A program made the translations under genes and the position numbers. 64,000 bases of DNA, taken from NCBI GenBank assembly GCA_934047225.1, contig OW203991.1:7564001-7628000 (forward strand), given 5' to 3'. The notes under the pieces were generated by a model that did not search any database, was not told the origin of the DNA, and saw nothing but the letters and a program-made list of their open reading frames with translations. Numbering within the stretch: the stretch's first letter is position 1; each line of letters begins with the position of its first letter. The DNA is from Ypsolopha sequella (taxonomy: Eukaryota; Arthropoda; Insecta; Lepidoptera; Ypsolophidae). This document shows positions 47,051 to 59,075 of this stretch, one piece after another.

Positions 47051-47317
47051 GTAAAATCACCAGATTATTGAGATATTTTTAAGCCTTACGAAATAGATAT
47101 TACGGCTAAGACTCACTATTATTTTTAAGAGGAAAACTCGACGGTTGCTTTATCAAACAAAAACATATATTTTTTCATTTCCTTAGATATTTCCCATTCT
47201 CATCCCATGATTAAATGTCCTTAACAAATTGATTTTAAAATTAAAAATTGATGAAGTGATTCGAAAAAGAGCACATTTGACATGTTTGACGAAAATGGTT
47301 TGTGTTTTTAAATAATA

Positions 47318-47371
47318 AAAACCGGCCAAGTGCGAGTCGGGCCTCGCTCTTTTAGGGTTCCGTACATATGA
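47318..47371 (+). repeat. GGGTTCCGTACC-family fragment
   Basis: AAAACCGGCCAAGTGCGAGT through TTTAGGGTTCCGTACATA. Only about 54 bp; lies just before the 64-bp satellite. Confidence 0.6.
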
Positions 47372-47466
47372 CCAATTATTTCAAACTAGACAATTATTGA
47401 ATTTTAGGTAATGCACTGATTTTGTCAGACATAATCTGCTACATAATTCAACTGCTTTGGCCTTTC

Positions 47467-48300
47467 CCAATTGAATTATTTTATGTATTTGGTATATTGG
47501 TTTGGAACCCTTAGGGCGCGAGTACTACTACCAATTGAATTATTTTATGTATTTGATATAATGGTTTGGAACCCTTAGGGCGCGAGTACTACTACCAATT
47601 GAATTATTTTATGTATTTGATATAATGGTTTGGAACCCTTAGGGCGCGAGTACTACTACCAATTGAATTATTTTATGTATTTGATATAATGGTTTGGAAC
47701 CCTTAGGGCGCGAGTCCTACTACCAATTGAATTATTTTATGTATTTGATATAATGGTTTGGAACCCTTAGGGCGCGAGTCCTACTCCCAATTGATTTATT
47801 TTATGTATTTGATATAATGGTTTGGAACCCTTAGGGCGCGAGTACTACTACCAATTGAATTATTTTATGTATTTGATATAATGGTTTGGAACACTTAGGG
47901 CGTGAGTCCTACTACCAATTGAATTATTTAATGTATTTGATATAATGGTTTGGAACCCTTAGGGCGCGAGTACTACTACCAATTGAATTATTTTATGTAT
48001 TTGATATAATGGTTTGGAACCCTTAGGGCGCGAGTACTACTACCAATTGAATTATTTTATGTATTTGATATAATGGTTTGGAACCCTTAGGGCGCGAGTA
48101 CTACTACCAATTGAATTATTTTATGTATTTGATATAATGGTTTGGAACCCTTAGGACGCGAGTCCTACAACCAATTGAATTATTTTATGTATTTGATATA
48201 ATGGTTCGCAACACTTAAGGGCGCGAGTCCTACTCCCAATTGACTTATTTTATGTATTTGATATAATGGTTCGCAACAATTAAGGGCGCGAGTCCTACTT
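47467..48300. repeat. 64-bp tandem repeat, about 13 copies
   Basis: Units start at 47467, 47531, 47595 and so on every 64 bp. Each holds CCAATTGAATTATTTTATGT, GATATAATGGTTTGGAACCC and TTAGGGCGCGAGTACTACTA. Inner units are almost identical; the last two diverge. Stops in all frames. The GGAACCCTTAGGGCGCGAGT part resembles the GGGTTCC...GAGTC part of the neighbouring interspersed repeat. Confidence 0.95.
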
Positions 48301-48422
48301 GCAATTAAATTTAAAAGGACACAAGGATGAACGTAGTAGTCTAGAATCCTACGTTTGTAGGTTGGCCAGGAATGAAACCCACGTTTAACATTATATTTAA
48401 GTATGATAAGTCGGTAGGCTAT

Positions 48423-48500
48423 TAGGGGTGGACTGGGTACATACCTTTTAGGGGTGGACTGGGTACATGACTTTTAGGGGTAAACTGAGTACGTACCTAT
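48423..48500. repeat. 26-bp tandem repeat, 3 copies
   Basis: TAGGGGTGGACTGGGTACAT at 48423 and 48449 and a diverged TAGGGGTAAACTGAGTACGT at 48475. Confidence 0.8.
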
Positions 48501-48894
48501 CCTACCCTGATGTTCCTCATATTCCAAGGCGCAGTATAAAACAAAATGCAGTTTTCGCATACAACTTTATAGGTATTAATTTAATAAACAAAAATTTCAA
48601 AAAAATAAATATAATTTTCAAAGATATACTTACTTTAATCTATTCTATTAACACGAACACAACAGTTACAGTAAAAGGTATGTAATACATATGGGTTAGC
48701 TAATCTCTAATAAGAGATTTCTTACAGCAAATCATTGAGGAAACAATAAAATTTAAATGAGTACTCTCATTTACATCAATAAAAGTACACCCACCTTTTT
48801 AATTAAAATAATTGTTTTTTAGTCATCACTTCATAAACAGAATGCCTACCATTTTCCTGACTATCTCAAATAATTAATGAAATATGGAGACTGA

Positions 48895-49060
48895 TTCGCA
48901 CTTGACCATTTTTAAGGTTCCGTACCTAAAAAGTACAAAAGGAACCTTTATGGTGAGACTCCGTTGTCCGTCCGTCCGTCCGTATGTCACAGCCTCATAA
49001 CTTTAGACATGAAATTTGGCACAAAAATTGTATTAATTTGTCCACATATCACGGTGTAAA
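48895..49060 (+). repeat. GGGTTCCGTACC-family repeat fragment
   Basis: TTAAGGTTCCGTACCTAAAA, then a GTCCGTCCGTCCGTCCGTATG run and CATGAAATTTGGCACAAAAA, as in the copy at 21301-21600. Confidence 0.6.
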
Positions 49061-50039
49061 AAAAATATGAAAATGTTGAAATTGTTTAAAATATTTCCAA
49101 AACAAAAGTGATAAAAATATTATCCTAAAAATGCAATATGCGTATCAAATTGTATAATATATAAAAATGTTTTAATTGTTGCCAATATTGATCATCTCTC
49201 TGTATCATTTGAACTTTGATCTCTTTGTCGCATCTAGACCATACTTCAAAAATACTTAAAGCTCAATATTTTGTAATAATGAATTATTTCAATTTATTTT
49301 ATTTCTTTAAAAAACCATAAACATATCTAAGTCCCCCCCTTACCTCCGAAACTGGTAGACCGAAAAATATGAAAAAAATGTCGATTAGAGACTGGCTAAT
49401 TACAGGAAAATTATAGCGATTAAAAATATTGAGCACAAATGCAAAATATAAAAAAGAAGTAAAACAAATAAAAAAATATTTTATAAAAATACAATATGGG
49501 TATCAAATTGTAGGTATTAAAAATTTGATTGTAAAATATATAGTTTGGCTATATTTAATTGCATTAATTCCGAGAAATCTTTGAAAATCCATAAAAAATT
49601 GCATGTCCCCCCCATGATAATGAAGATAAACTTATTAAGAAAAATAGGCCTAAGAACTTACGAAACCTAACTTACCTACCTACTTATAAACTACCTAACT
49701 ATAATAATATATATGGTATGAGAACATGGGAGTACATGCTTCCTTTAATACTAAATGAAATACCTACCCATATATTAGATAGACTAAAAAACTTAAATAA
49801 TAATAAAAAGCGAAAAAGTGCCATAAAGCTTTATTTTCTTCAACATCAGCAGCCTGTGGCTGCGTGATGTTATATAACATAATATAAGTTAGAATTAGTT
49901 TAGTTAGTTTAGCATAAAGTTTGCGATCTCGCCATACCGCGCATAAACCATGTGGTTTTAGTCGGATGGCTTTAAAATTTAAATTCTTCAAAATTTAAGT
50001 AAATTTAACTATGAATAAATAAACTAAAAAAAAAAAATT
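49061..50039. other. no gene recognised
   Basis: AT-rich, stops in all frames. Confidence 0.5.
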
Positions 50040-50470
50040 TACACATTTCACCATTTCAACCCCATCGCACCACAACAGGAGATGATGGTATTTCACGTCC
50101 ACTCTTTGGATTTAGAAATTGTTGTTGGTTTCGTAATCGGCGACCCGATAAACCATACAAACGATACCCATGTTGGTTTTCAGACTTTGTCACCCCATTT
50201 CTCCTTTTTAGGGGTTGAATTCTGGAAAAGTCTGAAAAAACCTGTTTACTCATTTATGGATAGGAGTACTCCCTGTGAAGTCTCGAATAAAATAGTCTAA
50301 CTAATATTGTTACCCCATACAAACTTTGGACCCCCGTTTCACCCCTTTAGGGGGTGTATTTTGAAAAATCCTTTCTTAGTGGATGCCTACACTATATAAG
50401 GTATCTATTTGCAAAATTTCTAGGACCAGCGGCTTAGGCTTTGCGTTGATATATCAGTCAGTCAGTCAGG
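50040..50470. repeat. interspersed repeat ending in CAGTCAGTCAGT
   Basis: Alternating CACCCC/AGGGGTG-type words (50185-50215, 50335-50352), a TTTTGAAAAATCCTTTCTTAGTGG stretch and a terminal TTGATATATCAGTCAGTCAG tail form a pattern common in lepidopteran intergenic DNA. The small open frames inside are not supported. Confidence 0.4.
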
Positions 50471-50479
50471 ACATTGAAT

Positions 50480-52200
50480 TTTATATACAGAAAAGAAGAT
50501 TGTTGGGTATTTGAAGGGACGTAACGTACTAACTTTCAAAACTACTCTTTGAGCTCTCTCAAGGGGAAGAAGAAAAGTGTTACAGGTGCCACCCCATGAT
50601 CCGATGCAGTAGTAGTAATTGATTGGCACAATGTGAAATCGAGCATTATTATTATCCCTGCATCTGCTACATGGCGTATATTTTTAAAAATGGCCATGAC
50701 TCTTCTTACTCTAAGTGTGATGTTCGTAATATGTTGCCTGAAAGTAAGGTGAGAGTATATTTATCACACCCAAATATTTGATTTGTGATATTAATTCAAG
50801 TATAGGGCAGTTACAGAGAGGGATGTTACTGTAGGGAAATAATGTGTAATAGGCTTAAAGATCTACAACAGAAAGAATGAGCCAGAATTGTGTGAGCAAG
50901 TGGTGGTAATTGCAGCCTTCTTATTGAAAACGGTACATATTTGGCTTTATCCACATTAAGTGTTAGTTTCTGACACAAAAGCCATCCAAAAACCTTATCA
51001 AAGCCAAGTTATGCTCGCTTAAATGTGTTGATCCAGCCCTCTCCCCGGAACAAAAGGACTGTGACATCTGCAAAGATGATAATTTTACCATTTTGGAAAG
51101 AAAGAAAGATTACACAGGTCATTAATGTACACCAGGAAAAGGGTTGGACCGAGGATGCTACACTGCGGAACCCCGAAAGTGACAGGCAGTTGAAGGCTTG
51201 TAAACTCCCCAACTCGAATACATTGGGAACGCTCACTAAGATAGTCCCTAAATAGTTCCAGAGCGACACTCCTAGTACCATCACTTTCCAGCCTTTTTAG
51301 GAGTAGCGGAGTCGAGACAGTGTCAAAAGCTTTTGTCAGGTCCAGGAATATGACAACACATTTTTCTTCTTTTCTAGACTTTCGCTAACCGATTTTGTGA
51401 GTTCCGACACTGTGGTCGGGAACGCTCAATAAGATAGTCCCTTAATAGTTCCAGAGGGACACCACTAATACCAACGCTTTCCAGCCTTCTTAGCAGTACC
51501 GAAGTCGGGACAGTGTCAAAAGCTTTCGTCAGGTCTAGGAATATGGCAACACATTTTTTCTTCTTTTCTAGACCTTCACTAACCAATTTTGTGAGTTCCG
51601 ACACTGTTTTGGCCGTAGACTTACCCCTTCGAAAGCCAAATTGGTTAGGTGAGAGTAAGGACTTGCTTTCTTAGTAATTAATAAGACGTATATTTTTCTA
51701 GTATTTTAGAAAAGGTGAAGAGGATAGATATTGGCCTATAGTTGTTTATACACAGTTTATCACATTTTTTGTGAAAAGGTATTGTAATAGTCTTGAGAGC
51801 TAAATTGAAAATATGAGTGAGAAGGGGAGTAAGAGTCTGAGTGTTCTGTTTTATACCTGAAAATATCCCTTATCCCATCCTACTGAGCTAGTAGTTTTTA
51901 ATGATTTAATAATGGAGATTATTCCGAGAGGGTCAGTTGGAAGAAGACAGAAAGATTCAGTTAGAGCTGGGACCCTACGGTGATAACCATGATTTTGGTC
52001 AGCTGGTTATAGTGAAATGTTCTCAGCTAAATTTTTCCCAACATTGGAAAAAAACGAGTTGGCATTATTGATGGCTTCTTCAGCTGAACTTCCTGCTTTT
52101 AAAATATCTGTTGCATTCTTAGCATTATTTATCCGACTTGTGATTCTGGAAATTACCTGCCATGTTTTTTAAGACTATTGTTGGTTGCTTTAACTAGTTC
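50480..52200 (-). pseudogene. LINE reverse-transcriptase fossil
   Basis: Minus-strand pieces read VAIFLDLTKAFDTVPTSVLL (RT block 3-4, 51374-51604) and GKIIIFADVTVLLFRGEGW (51009-51284), the latter a catalytic FADD box changed to FADV. Further relics extend to about 50490 (C-terminal side) and 52200 (N-terminal side). Many stops and frameshifts. The block at 51225-51417 is duplicated in tandem at 51418-51610, so the conserved region appears twice. Confidence 0.7.
51225..51610. repeat. 193-bp tandem duplication within the LINE fossil
   Basis: GGGAACGCTCACTAAGATAG at 51225 and GGGAACGCTCAATAAGATAG at 51418 begin two roughly 193-bp units with many differences, ending around the TGTGAGTTCCGACACTGT words. 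Confidence 0.85.
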
Positions 52201-52912
52201 ATTGCGCTCAAACTCTCTCTTTAGCTTTTTTATTAGCTTGGAACTAAAATTGAGAACAAAAAGAGAAAAAAAATACAAAAAACCTTACTAATAAACAAGT
52301 TATGATTTTTTTAAGTTTCTCCGGTAGAAATTTCGGAAATATACATTTAAAAAATCATAACTTCTAAACTGCTAAAAATCGCGGAACATTTATGGGGTAT
52401 TTTTGGATACACCCAAGCAAGAGGAATCAATAAAAAAAATTGACGTCACCTTTTGGACCATCCTGTATATAATGTACATAATTTTTAGCACAAAACTATT
52501 AGGATCGCGTTCTCATTTTTGATAGAGCTTATCCCTATTTCTGATACATCATAGCAGCAGCAGCACCATAGCACCATAGCAGCAGCAGCAGTAATTTAAA
52601 ACTTATATTGGTATAAAACATTTCCAATTGTTTGATTATTTTATTTTATTTCATTGTATTTCTTATATATAAATATGTATATTTTTCTGAATTTTCCTAT
52701 TGCTGTACTATTCTTTTGTGTAAGTTTGTTTATAAATGTAAAATGACTGGATGTCAATCCAATCTTGTTATATAATCCTGTTATAAATGTATAATTTGTA
52801 CTGTTTAAAAAAATCTGTACAACCTTGTTTATAAATGTGTATGACTGGATGCTAATCCAATCTAAAAACCTGGGCATCTGCTGAAAATCAGCGTCGTGGC
52901 TGCAGTTGAGAC
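52201..52912. other. no gene; short direct repeats
   Basis: The segment with ATGACTGGATG-TAATCCAATCT occurs at about 52742 and 52849. A CAGCAGCAGCA-type run lies at 52555-52590. The minus-strand 78-codon frame at 52641-52877 follows these repeats and is not supported. Confidence 0.45.
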
Positions 52913-55244
52913 ATAATAATAATAATAATAAAATTCTTTATTGCACTAAAAAGAAAAAATGTACAGAAGGCAAACTTAATGCTATCTAGCATTGTCTTCC
53001 AGTTAACCTTTGGTGCTGTGGATCGTTATTGGGCAGTGCCGGGAAAGGTATCGTAGAAATAATACTAAATGCCTTAATGACAGAGGCATTAAAATATTCG
53101 TATAAACAAACGGAGCATAATATCTACATAATAAATAATAAACAAATGTACTTACTATAAAATACAAATAATAAAAAAATACATACATAAATATATACAA
53201 ATACATATTATGTAAATATAATATGCAATTAAGAGAAAGATTTAAAACTAATACAAGGATTGATAAAGTAAATGTGCTATGACTGTATTAATTACTTTGC
53301 ATATGTAAAAAGTGCTGCATGACTCTATTTTTAAAAACAGCTATTGATGAAGACTCTCGAATGATGAGTGGTAAGCTATTCCAAAGACGTATTGCGTAAA
53401 TTGTGAATGAATTTGTAAACATGTCAGTTTTGAGGGGGTGCACAAAAGTAAATGGTTCTCTGGGCGATGAAGGCGACCAAGGGAATCACGGGAAACGAAC
53501 CTTTCTTTCAGGTAAGAGGGGGAGAGGGGATCATTGAGGATGTTCCAAAGAAACGTTAAAATATGAGCGTTACGTCGATTACGGATATTAAGCCAGTCAA
53601 GATCAGAACGGGATTGCGACACATGGTCGTACTTACGGAGGCCAAAAATGTACCGTATGAATAAATTAAGGAGACGATCGAGCTTATTTAACAATCCTTC
53701 AGTAAGATCAGGGTAACAGACATCGACATAGTCTAAGATGGGGAGCAAGAGTGAATTAATCAGCATGATCTTAGCAGAATATGGTAAAAATCTTTGCATT
53801 CGTTTAAGAGAGTGTATAGATCCAAAGATCTTTTTGCTAAGTTCAGAGACATGCAGGTCCCATGACATATTGTTCTGGATATAGAGCCCCAGATTCTTTA
53901 CAGACTTACAGAACTTAAGAGGTGTGCTATTTAAACAGACTGGGGGAAGTGAGCTGAGGTCCATTTTGTCTATGAGAGCCCTGCTGCCAACTATCATGAC
54001 CTGTGTTTTTGATGGGTTTATAAGGAGTCCGAATTGTTCTGTCCATTTACTTATGTGGTCTAGGTCAGAAGTAATTTTCTGTATAGCTACTGAAATTAGG
54101 TCCTGCTTAAAGGACATATAGAGTTGAAGACCGTCAGCGTACATGTGATAACAACTAAAGTTAATGACGGATGTGAGGGTGTTTATAAACACGGAGAATA
54201 GAAGAGGGGATAGCACACCACCCTGAGGGACGCCAGCTGTAACGTCACACCAATCAGAGAAATCATCATCAGAGCGTTTACGCTGCTGTCGGCCATAGAG
54301 ATACGAATGGAACCACTTAGTAGCTGAATCAGAAATATTTAGATAACGGAGGATGGCCAGGAGGATATCATAGTCAACACAATTAAAAGCGCTGCTGAAG
54401 TCAAGAAGAGTAAGGAGGGTGAGTTGCCTATCATCCACAGCTTTACGAAAGTCGTTAGTAATCTTACTGAGAGCAGTACATGTACTGTGGGACGGACGAA
54501 ATCCCGACTGAAATGGATTTAAAAGTTCATTTGAGTGGAGAAAATTCATTAATTGACGATTGACCACCCGTTCGAGAACTTTAGAGAGAAAAGGAAGTAT
54601 AGAGATTGGACGGTAGTCTTTGAACTCCAAGGGTTCAGAAATTTTAGGAACTGGAACAATGTATGCCAGTTTTCACGAGGCAGGGAAAGTATTGGATGTT
54701 AGAGAAAAGTTCACAATGTGGGTAACGACAGGGAGAATGATTTCCAGAATAGGGAGGAGAAGATCACGGCCAATAGTGTCGTGGCCTACAGCTTTACTTG
54801 GGATAGAGAGAATAATTTTTCGGATATCGGAGACGAGAACTGGTGTGAAATCAAAAGCATGATGAGACAGAGAAGGAGCAGCTATGATGCGTTGAATGGT
54901 ACTATCTTTTACTATCGGATCAATGGTGTGAGGGGGGGAGGAAAAATGTTTATTTAATCCATTAGGATCCAAGGATGGGTTAAAAATTTGCCGACATTTG
55001 CCAAACCCCAGAGTACGGAGAAATTGCCAGAGATTTTTAGGATTGCATTTTTCGATAGAAGTGTGTATATGGCGTCGTTTCGCATTCCTAACCATCTGAT
55101 TGCAGTGGTTCCTAGCACTTTTAAACCTATTCCAGTTGCTTTCAGATGGGTGTTTTTTATGCTTGCGTCTGAGTTTATCCCTAGTGGCCATGACCTTACG
55201 TATTTCTCCAGTAAGCCAAGGTGTAGGCGGACGTTTCATACGGA

Positions 55245-57421
55245 CTGTGTGTCAAAAAAAAACCTTCATTGGCATACCAATACCAAATAATATTTTGTTT
55301 TGTGATTCGCGTTTGCGATCTTTTTGGTAATATTCCTTTGATATTTCTAATAAAAACTTGTTTCCGAAGACGGAGAATTTAATGCAGATCATTTTAGTAT
55401 GTATGACATACGGAAAAAGTGAAATTTCAGCCTAATCAAACCATATTGTTGGTGCGAGAGGAAAAAATATTTTTGTTTGACGTTTCGGCAGCCATTTTAT
55501 ATAGAAAGATTGGCGGACACTGAAGGAAATTTTAGAACACAATTAATTAATTATATAAAATTAATTAATTAATTAAAATTAATAAACCACTTTTAGTCAA
55601 AAGTTAAGTTTATAAATTTATCTACATTCAAAAGTTTAAAAATCAAATTTAGGACGTGTATGATTGTTTACCTATCCATATTTGGCAAAAATAAAATTTT
55701 ATAAATTTTGCTCGAGTCGAAAAATTGTTTTGGTTAGAAATAGGTTATTATCTCGTGAATATAAAGGTGGGGAAGGGGGAAGAGGTAAATAAAAAAAATT
55801 AACCAAGATAATTAGACGTCTTATCTCAAGAATTTTGTTCCTAGCCATGGTCTAACAGACTTGGTCTATAAAAAAAAAGGAATTACGTAGCGATAAAGAA
55901 ATAATTAATAATCAAGCCGATTTTGGTACCGTCAACAAAAAAAATCTAAATTCGTTGCAAATAGGAAACAATAAAATGTCTAGCCAATTTTGGTACCGTC
56001 AACAAAAAATATATATATTATTTTGTTATTGTGGAATAACAGTAGGTACAAGAGTTTGTGTACTATTTAATAACTAAAAAATTTCTTGTAGGCCAAAAAT
56101 CTGCATCGCGTCGCGGTCGCGGGCGTGCGCGTGGAATACGGCGCACAAACAGGGAACCTGTGCGACGCTCCTCACAGGGCACCCCTGATTTATTTGCCAC
56201 CACGTCCGCGGCGTCACCTGCCACGATACTTCCGGAAACCTCGCCACCCGCCGCCGGTTCTTCGACTGAAGTGAAGTACTGTAAGCGGTACTGATACCAG
56301 TAAAAATATCTATTGTGATTTTCATGTAATTTGTTTAGACGTATGCAATAAATGCATATAAAATGTTATTGCCAACCGTAAAAAATTCGAGTTTAATTTA
56401 AAATGTACTGGTTGTTTTGGTATTATTTGTCGAAATGTATAAATTTATTTTGTCAACCGTACATAATTCGATAAAAGCTTGAAAATCTTACCAACTACTA
56501 ATACTAGTAATGACTGGGATTTGTATGTCTTTTGTTTACTGTAATTTTTTAAATAAAGTGGTCGTTTTTGTATCACATGTCGAAATGTATTTTTTTTTCA
56601 ACTGTACATAATTCGATAAAAAAAAAATACTACCAACTACAACAACCAAAAATTTCTAATATCTGCTGGGGTTTTTGTGATATTTTGTTTAGATATGTGC
56701 AACAAATGGATATAAAATGTTAATGCCAACCGTACCAATATAGATAAAAACTTTATTTTAGAAAAGCCCACCATGTACTGTACTTAGTATTATTACTAGT
56801 AATCTAAAAATACACTAGTTTATGACGACATGTTTATTTTATTTATTCAACCTTTTTATGTCAACTGTACTTGCAATTTTTTTTTTTACGTAATATTAAA
56901 ACATATTTGAAAGCATCTATATACCACATGTTTTATTTTCAGTAACCCTATCACATTAAATAACAAATATTAATCCTTTTCTTTCAAGCAAGACTAAACG
57001 GAGTGTGCGTTGACCCTAAATGGTCGTCGATGAAACCCGTATTTTCTTGTTGCAGTAAATCTAATGATTTTTGGAACTGATTGAGAAATAATAGTAACGA
57101 TGCACAGTTTTAGCTTTTGTATTAAATACTCATTGCAATCATATAAATTTAAATAAAAAATTATGTAAACAATTGCTTTAAAATCAAGGTTATAGTTTTA
57201 ATTCTCCTTTTTCAATAACTAAAACTAATCCTAGAACATCTTATATACAACAGTGCAGTAGCCAATTTCATACTCTGTTTAAATAATAAAACATATTAAT
57301 AGTCATTCATATAAACTTCTCTTCAAATTGGTTGTTTAGTGAAGCTCGCGACAACTTGCAATTTTGCGAAAATGTCCAAGCGCGCGAGGGTCGTCAAGGT
57401 CACGCGCCTCAAGCGCTCGAG
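55245..57421. mobile_element. 2,177-bp insertion of unknown type inside LINE ORF2
   Basis: Bounded by the direct repeat CGGA (55241-55244 and 57422-57425). Begins CTGTGTGTCAAAA and ends AGCGCTCGAG; no clear terminal inverted repeat and no poly(A) tail at either end. The body is AT-rich with an irregular array of CAACCGTA/GTCAACTGTAC words (about 55928, 55995, 56372, 56454, 56608, 56728 and 56860). Two GC-rich islands lie at 56090-56282 and 57372-57421. A 4-bp duplication does not point clearly to one superfamily. No transposase seen, so non-autonomous. Confidence 0.7.
56090..56282 (+). CDS. candidate exon, Arg/Gly- and Ser/Pro-rich
   Basis: Open from an acceptor-like TTTCTTGTAG to a donor-like ACT|GTAAGC, or to the TGA at about 56292-56294. 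Reads QKSASRRGRGRARGIRRTNR, then a Ser/Thr/Pro/Ala-rich stretch (SAASPATILPETSPPAAGSS). GC content is far above the flanks. It resembles an RG-rich linker of a nuclear or RNA-binding protein, but no domain is recognised. It lies inside the transposon insert at 55245-57421, so it may be a captured host exon. A 17-codon open stretch MSKRARVVKVTRLKRSS at 57372-57422 is similarly basic and GC-rich. Confidence 0.35.
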
Positions 57422-58402
57422 CGGATAGGAGCATGGACAGTATAGAGTTCAGTCACTATTTTATTAAATAGTTCTATTTTGTCATCGATTGTCTCGGCAT
57501 GCTCTAACTCGGACCAATTGATGGCCTTAGCATCAATTATAAGTTTGTCAACAGACATGGCAGCAAGGTTTCGCTGAAATATGATCTTTGGCTTAGGCTT
57601 GGGAATTTTCAATTTGTATGAGGTATAGATAAGGTCATGGTGGGAAAAGCCAGATGCCGTGAACTAGCCATGGCACGCACTTCGGTCTGAATTAGGGATA
57701 AGAATAAGGTCTAACAAGGTATGCGAGTCACTCACATGATGAGTAGCATCAAGTGGCATAATAGAGACATTGACGGATGAGGTAAGAGTCCGCAGGTTAT
57801 TCGATCGAGTATCATCACAGAGCAGGTTTGTGTTTAAATCACCCACAATAACAGCATGCTCATATTCGGGCAAATGTGTGACCAGTAAATGTTCCAGTGC
57901 GTTGAAGTAATTAATTGTTGGTGGTGGGTACACAATACCTAATAGAAATTTTGCAGTAGTAAAATCTAGTTCAATGAACATAATATTCCATAAATGGCTT
58001 GTCCCTGTTATATTCAGAGGGTGAATGTGAAATAATTTTATATTTAATATTGGAGCGGAGATATATCGCAACCCCGCCACTACCTGCACCGGTTCGGTCG
58101 TTTCTCATCAAAACGTAGCCCGGAATAGCAACAGAGGTAGAAGGCAGTGTGGGTTTTAAGCACAATTCCGAGACAAGACAGGCATGAATATTATTACTGG
58201 TAAAGGTAGCGAGAAATTCAGTGTAGTGTCCGGGAATACTTTGTGCATTAATGTGACATAAGTTTAGATTCTTATGTGGCAGAAAAGTATTATGAAGTAG
58301 ATCACTGAGGTGAACATTATCCAAAGAGTCATCTAATGCATCAATAAAAGAGTCGTTCGAGTCCAATGAATGGAAGAGTTCTGAGTTGTATGATAAATCC
58401 AT

Positions 58403-59075
58403 TGTAACAATATAAATAACTAATTATATAAGAATACTTACATAAAAACTTAAAAGTATGTAAATATATAATATAATAAAAATAGGGTGAAAGTGGTAAA
58501 ACTAAATAGGTACCTACAACAAAGTACCACAACACCGCTAGCTCACCAAAATTAATCTTATTAAAACACTACAGTACATGTTGTTCGAAATATTTCTGAT
58601 TAACTCTAAGAATACAATACAAAACACTATGTTTTATGCAATTAAGTTGTATTAATTAATCTATGATATATAATCTATGAGTTTTAATTAATTTAACTAT
58701 TGAAGTCACAACACACTATTCGCTATAATCCATAGTTATTCGCAACATTAGACACATCTATGCAGAAAATTCATAAATTAGATTTAAATTATAAATTAAC
58801 AATGGTTAATGTTGCATAATAAGACTGGAACATAAGCTGAGACTAGTACTATAATATCTTAAAACGGAACGAAACGGCAAAATGTCACTAAAGTGTGGGT
58901 GAAATAATTTTTATTTTGCAAATAGAAATAAAAAGAGGAGATATAGGTATATCAGGCTACCCGATGAAGCAATAAATAGCAAGTTGAATATTTGCTATTG
59001 CGTATCATAAAAAGTAAGTATTTTACACCAAAATAGTACCTGGTTGTTCTAAGAGCTACCATAGAATGACAGCAA
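58403..59075 (-). other. LINE inter-ORF region
   Basis: AT-rich, stops in all frames, between ORF1 and ORF2 of the LINE. Confidence 0.5.

Larger units (their letters stand above)
53341..58402 (-). pseudogene. LINE ORF2: endonuclease and reverse transcriptase, interrupted
   Basis: Endonuclease part (58402-57426): NLCHINAQSIPGH, the usual first active-site block, then GSGGVAIYLRS, HAVIVGDLNTNL (the conserved GDxN) and DLILIPNSDR. A one-base frameshift lies near 58000 and a TAG at 57664-57666. The insert follows HAPIR. RT part: KRPPTPWLTGEIRKVMATR, a TGA at 54673-54675 where a Trp is expected after FPAS, DYRPISILPFLSKVLE, LLDFSSAFNCVDYD, GVPQGGVLSPLLFSVFIN, then the catalytic box as YADG instead of YADD (near 54130), so the second catalytic Asp is lost. 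The C-terminal region is intact to 53341. It would nick target DNA and prime reverse transcription if functional. Confidence 0.88.

Noticed and set aside
47467..48300. CRISPR-like regular array
   Set aside because: Units are continuous 64-bp tandem copies without distinct spacers, in an insect genome.
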